Source of the DNA: Tannerella sp.
GTDB lineage: Bacteria; Bacteroidota; Bacteroidia; Bacteroidales; Tannerellaceae
NCBI GenBank assembly: GCA_031260575.1
Contig: JAIRJR010000126.1
Span: 1 to 33,316 of the forward strand
Direction of reading: 5' to 3'
DNA length: 33,316 nt
Shown here: one piece after another, positions 27,752-33,316 of the stretch
Numbering within the stretch: the first letter of the stretch is position 1
How the letters are laid out: each line of letters opens with the position of its first letter
The notes under the pieces: model-generated
What the model was told of the DNA's origin: nothing
The model's database searches: none
The model's input: the letters and a program-made list of their open reading frames with translations, nothing else
Program-made: the position numbers and the translations under genes

Positions 27752-28579
27752 ATGCCGGATCGAAAAAAATTAGGAATGATTGCAGGCGATGGGATGATGC
27801 CTGTCGAAATTATTAAACACTGTAATGCCACAGGCCGCGAACTGTTTGTCATCGGTTTGGAACCTTTTGCCAACGAAGAAGCGCTGAAAGATGCGCCTCA
27901 CATTTTTGCCAAAATAGCTGAAGCGGGGAAAATGATCATGGCATTAAAAAAGAATAATGTGCATGAAATTGTATTAGCCGGCGGTATTAAGCGTCCTTCT
28001 TTCAAAGAAATGATTCCCGATTGGGAAGGCCTGAAAATCATTGCGAAATTAGCGATGAAGAAAATGAGCGACGATAATCTTTTCCGGGTGGTAATGGATC
28101 AAATAGAAGAACGTGGCTTTAAGGTAGTTGGTGTTGAGGAAGTGATGCCTGAAATGTTGTTTTCGGCAGGTATTTATGGTCGCCATAAACCTTCGGATGA
28201 AGATATTGACGATATTAATCGTGGCATTACCGTAGCTAAAGCATTGGGCGCCGTGGATGTCGGTCAAGCGGTGGTGGTTCAGGAAGGAATGGTTTTGGCG
28301 GTGGAAGCCATTGAAGGCACCGACATGATGCTGTCGCGCGCAGCCATGTTGAAAAAAGAAGGGAAAGCGCCGGTGTTGATCAAAATCCTGAAACCCGGAC
28401 AGGACAGGCGGGTGGATTTACCGGCGATTGGCTTGCAAACCATAAAAACACTCAAAAGATACGGTATGAAAGGAATTGCTGTAGAAGCCGGTAACATATT
28501 GCTTATCGAACGTGAAGCCGTCATTCAATTAGCCGACAGGGAAGGGATTTTTATATTGGGGGTAAAAATTGAGAACTGA
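27752..28579 (+). CDS. lpxI: LpxI-family UDP-2,3-diacylglucosamine pyrophosphatase
   Basis: Start re-assigned to MPDRKKLGMIAGDGMMPVEI. VLAGGIKRPSF, DVGQAVVVQEGMVLAVEAIEGTDMMLSRAAML, ILKPGQDRRVDLPAIGLQTI; upstream of lpxB. Confidence 0.88.
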   Translation: MPDRKKLGMIAGDGMMPVEIIKHCNATGRELFVIGLEPFANEEALKDAPHIFAKIAEAGKMIMALKKNNVHEIVLAGGIKRPSFKEMIPDWEGLKIIAKLAMKKMSDDNLFRVVMDQIEERGFKVVGVEEVMPEMLFSAGIYGRHKPSDEDIDDINRGITVAKALGAVDVGQAVVVQEGMVLAVEAIEGTDMMLSRAAMLKKEGKAPVLIKILKPGQDRRVDLPAIGLQTIKTLKRYGMKGIAVEAGNILLIEREAVIQLADREGIFILGVKIEN

Positions 28580-28606
28580 ATAACCGAAAAACTGAGTAAC
28601 TGAAAG
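28575..28606 (+). repeat. 8-bp tandem repeat (ACTGAATA)n, locus 4, about 4 degenerate units
   Basis: ACTGAATA ACCGAAAA ACTGAGTA ACTGAAAG; the first unit contains the lpxI stop codon TGA (28577-28579). Confidence 0.85.
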
Positions 28607-28612
28607 CTGATC

Positions 28613-29800
28613 ATGGATGAGGGGATGCGGTATATGGGGGGCAGAAAGAATGGATTGGTGTATATCATTGTGGGCGAGCCATCGGGCGATATACTTGCCG
28701 GCTGTATGATGCAAGCCATGCAACAACAACATCAGCGTATTCGTTTCACAGGCATAGGGGGTGAAACGATGATAGCGCAGGGTTTTCAAAGTCTATTTCC
28801 CATTGCTGATATTTCGGTCATGGGCTTTTGGGAAGTGCTTCCAAAGTTGCCCCGTATCATGAAACGCATGAAACAGGTCATAGCCGATATCGAAAAGCAA
28901 CAACCCGACGTCGTGGTAACGATTGACAGTTGGGGATTTGTAAGCCGTGTCCTGAAAAAACTGAAAAGAAGAAAAAGCGCCAGTCCTGTCGTACATTATG
29001 TTGCGCCGCAGGTATGGGCATGGAAAAAGAGCCGTGCGCCGAAAGCAGCCGGGTTGATGAATCGAATGATGACGCTTTGGCCTTACGAACCGGCTTATTT
29101 TGAAAAATACGGCTTGCGTTGCGATTTTGTCGGGCATCCGGTTATCGAAAATACGGCAAACCTGACAGACGATTTGGATGCATTTAAAACACGTCATTCG
29201 ATACCTTCCGAAGGCACTCTTTTGTGTGTGTTGCCGGGTAGCCGCGGAAGCGAAATCAAAAAACTGATTCCGGTATTCAAAAAGGTAATCAGTCGCCTGA
29301 ATAAACATTTTCCTGATTTGTTTTTGATCATTCCTTCGGTGTTGGCTATTGCCGACAAAGTACGCAGCGCTTTTGCCGATGTCGATGTTCCCCATTGTAT
29401 CGTGACGGGTCAGCAGGAACGCTACAATGCTTTCCGTGTCAGCAACTTTGCCCTGGCGGCATCGGGTACCGTAACGCTCGAATTGACGGCATGCGGCACA
29501 CCGCATGTAATCGCCTATACATTCAACGCCCTTACCAATCAAATAATTAAGCGCTTAGCGACAACCGATTATGCTAACCTTATCAATATTTTAGCCGGCA
29601 AGTCTATTATTCCCGAATTTGTGCTCGAAAACTGCCGCGAAGATTTAATTGCGGAAAAAATATTGGAATTGATGCAAAACCCTGCTGCAGCCCAAGCGCA
29701 GGTAGAAGAAGCAAAACAATATTTTTCGCTACTCAAACCGGAAGGCATGATGCCCTCCGAAAAAGCCGCCTCGGTCGTTTGGGAAATGATAGATGAGTAG
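28613..29800 (+). CDS. lpxB: Lipid-A-disaccharide synthase
   Basis: VYIIVGEPSGDILAGCMMQAM, GFWEVLPKLPRIMKRM, YVAPQVWAWKKSRA, VGHPVIEN, CVLPGSRGSEIKKLIPVF, LAASGTVTLELTACGTPHVIAY. Confidence 0.96.
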   Translation: MDEGMRYMGGRKNGLVYIIVGEPSGDILAGCMMQAMQQQHQRIRFTGIGGETMIAQGFQSLFPIADISVMGFWEVLPKLPRIMKRMKQVIADIEKQQPDVVVTIDSWGFVSRVLKKLKRRKSASPVVHYVAPQVWAWKKSRAPKAAGLMNRMMTLWPYEPAYFEKYGLRCDFVGHPVIENTANLTDDLDAFKTRHSIPSEGTLLCVLPGSRGSEIKKLIPVFKKVISRLNKHFPDLFLIIPSVLAIADKVRSAFADVDVPHCIVTGQQERYNAFRVSNFALAASGTVTLELTACGTPHVIAYTFNALTNQIIKRLATTDYANLINILAGKSIIPEFVLENCREDLIAEKILELMQNPAAAQAQVEEAKQYFSLLKPEGMMPSEKAASVVWEMIDE

Positions 29801-29803
29801 TAC

Positions 29804-30577
29804 ATGAAAAAATATCTTGTCAAGGTTGTCATACCTGTATACCATGCAAATTTTTCAGATTTGGAAATGCGTTCGTTAAATCAGGTATATACCCTATTAC
29901 AGCCATATCCCATTTATATGGTAAAGCCGGAATCACTGAATGTATCATCACTGAATGAACATTATCCGGATCTGCATTTTGAATCGTTTGATGATGATTA
30001 TTTCGCTAATATACAGAGATATAACAAGCTAATGCTTTCTCATGAATTTTACAATCGGTTTCTTGATTCGGAATATATCCTGATTTATCAATTGGATGCT
30101 TTTGTTTTTCGTGACGAACTTTCTTTGTGGTGTTCAAAAGGTTATGATTTCATTGGCGCTCCATGGTTGAATAATCCGGTCAATAAACTGCCCATTCTTT
30201 CGACGATTCATCATTTGTCATTCCGATGTGCCCAAATCAGCCGAAAAAAATCGAGGCAATCTTTGTACAATAAAGTAGGTAATGGTGGATTTTCGTTGCG
30301 TAAGGTCGATTCTTTTTGTAAAACGATTTATCTACATGAAGCAAAAATCAATGATTACTTACAACAAAAACGGTCTCATCTGTATAACGAAGATGTGTTC
30401 TGGGCGTCGGAAATCCCTGATTTTTCGTATCCTGACGCTATGGAAGCGTTGTATTTTTCATTTGACACCTGCCCGCAACATTCTTTCCGACTGACCGGAG
30501 GACAGTTGCCATTCGGGTGTCATGGCTGGTATAAAAGGAAAATGAGACGTTTTTGGAAACCCATCATTGGCTATTAG
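29804..30577 (+). CDS. DUF5672-type putative glycosyltransferase
   Basis: KVVIPVYHANFSDLEMRSLNQ, YILIYQLDAFVFRDELSLWCSKGYDFIGAPW, GNGGFSLRKVDSF, FGCHGWYK. Confidence 0.75.
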   Translation: MKKYLVKVVIPVYHANFSDLEMRSLNQVYTLLQPYPIYMVKPESLNVSSLNEHYPDLHFESFDDDYFANIQRYNKLMLSHEFYNRFLDSEYILIYQLDAFVFRDELSLWCSKGYDFIGAPWLNNPVNKLPILSTIHHLSFRCAQISRKKSRQSLYNKVGNGGFSLRKVDSFCKTIYLHEAKINDYLQQKRSHLYNEDVFWASEIPDFSYPDAMEALYFSFDTCPQHSFRLTGGQLPFGCHGWYKRKMRRFWKPIIGY

Positions 30578-30621
30578 TGGTGTGTCAAGGTTTTCTTTTG
30601 TCAATGATTGTTTGTGCATCG

Positions 30622-31368
30622 TCATATTGAAAACTCGAACGGCTTCCCATGCTTGCGGGTATATTTTTTCCAAAATCGCTTCCGGTAATCGAAAACCCAT
30701 CGTGTGCAATCATCCACATCTGCATGACGGGCAATTGCATATTCGCTGGCTAACAATCTGAACATTTCATCGCCTCCCCATAAACGCGCAAAATTGGCAC
30801 AGCCTTTCTCGATTGAAACCGGGCCGAATTGCATGCGATTAATGTCTACAAGCAAGAATTTTACTTCGTCTTCTGTTTGTTGAAAAAGAATGTTTCCGGG
30901 CGAGAAATCTTTGTGATAAATACCTGCATCATGGAGTTTGGCGGCATAGTGTGCCAAACCTCGAATGACGGATTCTCTGCCGGTCAGCGGACCTTCGCCA
31001 AATTCATACATATTGCGGGGGTATGGCGATTGCAGGCTGATAAAATAGCATCGATGAATCAGTCCTGCTTTTTTGACAAGTATATAGGCTATTGGGTGGG
31101 GGGTGTCGAAGCCTTTAGATAGCAATTCAAATGCGAATGTATATGCCCGATGAGCCTTTGTGGGGCGAAAAAAAGTATAAATAATGCGATTGATAAAAAT
31201 CGGCACTTTATATTGTTTGACATTGATCCGAACGCCATTTACCTCAAACACTTTAATTTCATTTCTGCCTTTATAGATTGTGTTACCTTCGGCATGAAAA
31301 ATTTCCGGCAGCCGGTCAATAAAACCGGTATAAGATACGTAATCAGGATGAATGGCTACTTTTTTCAT
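30622..31368 (-). CDS. Lipopolysaccharide kinase InaA/WaaP-like protein
   Basis: Start re-assigned to MKKVAIHPDYVSY. Catalytic-loop-like GIYHKDFSPGNILFQ and LLVDINRMQFG. Start overlaps the 3' end of the GT9 gene. Confidence 0.82.
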   Translation of the reverse strand: MKKVAIHPDYVSYTGFIDRLPEIFHAEGNTIYKGRNEIKVFEVNGVRINVKQYKVPIFINRIIYTFFRPTKAHRAYTFAFELLSKGFDTPHPIAYILVKKAGLIHRCYFISLQSPYPRNMYEFGEGPLTGRESVIRGLAHYAAKLHDAGIYHKDFSPGNILFQQTEDEVKFLLVDINRMQFGPVSIEKGCANFARLWGGDEMFRLLASEYAIARHADVDDCTRWVFDYRKRFWKKYTRKHGKPFEFSI

Positions 31369-32395
31369 TTTGATCAAGGGCGAAATGAATTTTGTCAATA
31401 ATCTGCTCAGTTGTAATTTGCCTTAGGCAGGCGTAATCGCCACGATGGCAAGGTATGTTTCCATAGATAGAACAGGGACGGCAGGGCAATTCAACCTGTA
31501 TGGCGTACTGAGGATTCTGTTTGTAGCCATAAAATCCGGCGTACGGATGTGTGGCGCCCCAAATGGAAACCACCTTCGTGCCGGTAAGCGAGGCAAAGTG
31601 CATATTGGCCGAGTCCATGCAAACGAGCAAATCCATCCGTCTAATTAGCTCAAGTTCATGGAATAGCGTAAAACGACCGGCCACACAGTACGTGTTTGGA
31701 AATTGAAGTTCCCACCGGCTCAGAACGGCTTCCTCGTATCCTCCGCCCCCGAAAAAGAACAGGGTGGTATCCGGTTGCTTTGATAGCTTTTCTATCACCT
31801 TCTCCATCTCATCAACCGGATAAATCTTCCCGCGATGTTTGGCAAAAGGGGCGAACCCGATCCGGCGGCCTTTTTTCTCTCCAAAAAGGGGCAGTGTGAA
31901 CGATTCATCTTGGTTGTCTGCGAATAGAGAGGTAAAGATATCATCAAAATTGAAACCTGCACGGTTAAATACATCCGTATAACAAGCGGTTACGGCAGTC
32001 AAGGGGGTAATCTCTTTGGGAGGTTTGGCTGTAAGGTGTTTGCGTTCTTTGCGTTTTTTATCAATCCTGTAAACACGTTTGCCTTTCAAACGGAACACAA
32101 GGTCAATGATCCGGCTTCGAATCACATCGTGTAAGTCTAAAACCATGTCATACTTACGGTTAGCCAGCGAGAAAGCAAACCGCAGTAAACCGCCCAACTT
32201 CTTTTCCGACCCTTTTGTTTCCATTCCAATCAACATAACATTCGGTGGCCGGTTGATAAACAAGGGCAATAAAAAAGATTGGGTGAGCACCGTAAACGAA
32301 TCACCGGGATTCGCTTTCGCAGCCGAATAGATGACGGGAATCGTCATAGCCACATCGCCAATGGCAGAAAGTCTTATGATCAATATTTTAGCCAT
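31343..32395 (-). CDS. Glycosyltransferase family 9 (LPS heptosyltransferase-like)
   Basis: MAKILIIRLSAIGDVAMTIPVIYSA, IGFAPFAKHRGKIYP, DLLVCMDSANMHFASLTGTKVVSIWGATHPYAGFYG, PCRPCS. Confidence 0.9.
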   Translation of the reverse strand: MAKILIIRLSAIGDVAMTIPVIYSAAKANPGDSFTVLTQSFLLPLFINRPPNVMLIGMETKGSEKKLGGLLRFAFSLANRKYDMVLDLHDVIRSRIIDLVFRLKGKRVYRIDKKRKERKHLTAKPPKEITPLTAVTACYTDVFNRAGFNFDDIFTSLFADNQDESFTLPLFGEKKGRRIGFAPFAKHRGKIYPVDEMEKVIEKLSKQPDTTLFFFGGGGYEEAVLSRWELQFPNTYCVAGRFTLFHELELIRRMDLLVCMDSANMHFASLTGTKVVSIWGATHPYAGFYGYKQNPQYAIQVELPCRPCSIYGNIPCHRGDYACLRQITTEQIIDKIHFALDQNEKSSHSS

Positions 32396-32422
32396 TTGTC
32401 GCCGGTGATTGTAAAAGAGTTG

Positions 32423-33034
32423 CTATTTTTTGCATTTGTATAAAACCGGATTTAATGAAGGATCGTTATACATCTTCATTTGTTTATACAATTTCATATA
32501 TTTCTTTCCTTTTTCGATATCATCCAATAATTGATCGAGCGCAGTGGTTAAATCATTCTGTTGCTCATATAAAATGCGTAATTTCTCTTCGCACAATTTT
32601 TGATGCTTGGCATCTGCATCCCCACGGTTCACTTCTTGCTCCATGTGATAAATCTTGAGAATCAAAATGGATAGCCGGTCGATAGCCCAGGCCGGACTTT
32701 CCGTATTGATTGTTGCTTCCGTATTGATTTGTACATACTTGTATTTTTCTAAAAAATAACGGTCAATCCATTCGACCAGATCCGTACGATCCTGATTCGA
32801 CTTATCAATCCTTCGTTTGATGACGATCGCCTCCTCCGGCATTATTTCCGGATCGCGAATGATATCTTCCAGATGCCATTGAACAGCATCAATCCAATTT
32901 TTCAGATAAAGATAATACGCTATACTTTGTGCTTCAAACGGATTATTCACAGGCGTATCTGCATCGTCTTGAATGTGATAGTCGTTGGTCGCCTGTTCAA
33001 ATACACACACACAGCGTTTGCTGAATTGATTCAT
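32423..33034 (-). CDS. DUF4254 domain-containing protein
   Basis: Start re-assigned to MNQFSKRCVCVFEQ. NPFEAQSIAYYLYLKNWIDAVQWHLEDIIRDP, RRIDKSNQDRTDLVEWID; upstream of GT9 and LPS kinase. Confidence 0.75.
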   Translation of the reverse strand: MNQFSKRCVCVFEQATNDYHIQDDADTPVNNPFEAQSIAYYLYLKNWIDAVQWHLEDIIRDPEIMPEEAIVIKRRIDKSNQDRTDLVEWIDRYFLEKYKYVQINTEATINTESPAWAIDRLSILILKIYHMEQEVNRGDADAKHQKLCEEKLRILYEQQNDLTTALDQLLDDIEKGKKYMKLYKQMKMYNDPSLNPVLYKCKK

Positions 33035-33061
33035 ATTGATACATATTATATCTTCGACATA

Positions 33062-33069
33062 CAAAGATA
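33062..33069 (-). promoter_or_regulatory. Putative -7 element for the DUF4254-GT9-kinase operon
   Basis: Minus strand TATCTTTG, 28 nt upstream of the start at 33034. Confidence 0.6.
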
Positions 33070-33187
33070 GTCATTTTATTCAATCCCCAATACAAACATT
33101 TTTTTCCCCAAACCCTCTTTTATCCGGCTAAATAAATCAGACAGGTATAGAAAACAAAAAAAACATTGATTTTTCAAAAATTATATT

Positions 33188-33195
33188 TATATTTG
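33188..33195 (+). promoter_or_regulatory. Putative -7 element for the terminal gene
   Basis: TATATTTG, with TTG at 33166-33168, 19 nt upstream. Confidence 0.55.
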
Positions 33196-33213
33196 CTCTC
33201 TAATACGCATACG

Positions 33214-33316
33214 ATGAAACATATCAATCGACGACAATTTCTGGGGATTACAGCTACTGCCGGAGCCGGCATAACGATAGCTCCCTCATTTACTTTGGGT
33301 AGTGTTGGGAATTTCA
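33214..33316 (+). CDS. N-terminus of a Tat-leader protein (probably Gfo/Idh/MocA-type oxidoreductase), truncated at the window end
   Basis: MKHINRRQFLGITATAGAGITIAPSFTLGSVGNF...; RRQFLG twin-arginine motif. Family not determinable from 34 aa. Confidence 0.6.
   Translation, partial: MKHINRRQFLGITATAGAGITIAPSFTLGSVGNF

Noticed and set aside
28793-29542. 249-aa minus strand ORF
   Set aside because: Antisense shadow of lpxB with no family motifs.
31343-31398. Long 56-bp overlap between the LPS kinase and GT9 ORFs
   Set aside because: Mostly an artefact of the upstream ATG in the track; using MKKVAIHPDYVSY (31368) leaves a modest 26-bp overlap.
1-33316. Integrated mobile element, phage, defence island or toxin-antitoxin system
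   Set aside because: No integrase, transposase, phage, restriction, CRISPR or toxin-antitoxin motifs were seen in any plausible CDS.

Overview
The window looks like a chromosomal segment from an anaerobic Bacteroidales-type bacterium. The support is TAnnTTTG-type promoters, a GH92 lipoprotein, a nusB-yajC-ybbR-coaE block, paired glycine-lipid-type acyltransferases and a THUMP-like methyltransferase. Most of it is housekeeping and cell-envelope coding DNA: nfo, queC, phospho-sugar mutase, nusB/yajC/ybbR/coaE, trmD, a two-subunit 2-oxoacid:ferredoxin oxidoreductase, aroK, RNase H, lpxI-lpxB, and an LPS-type DUF4254/GT9/kinase operon. No rRNA, tRNA, CRISPR array, transposase or phage module was recognised. 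The main unexplained signals are: (1) an 8-bp tandem repeat (ACTGAATA)n at four separate gene junctions, always in the same orientation on the + strand whatever the direction of the flanking genes, plus an unrelated 7-bp repeat at a fifth junction; (2) a tandem pair of 6-bladed beta-propeller-like lipoprotein genes carrying in-frame remnants of a glycosyltransferase C-terminus and a LanC-like N-terminus, which suggests a decayed peptide-modification or surface locus; (3) a stand-alone corrinoid protein with no methyltransferase in the window, with a partial duplication of its 3' end next to a convergent fumarate-reductase-like flavoprotein gene; (4) an LpxI-type (rather than LpxH) enzyme next to LpxB. 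No clearly new, complete system is demonstrated. All family calls come from reading the translations by eye, without database searches.
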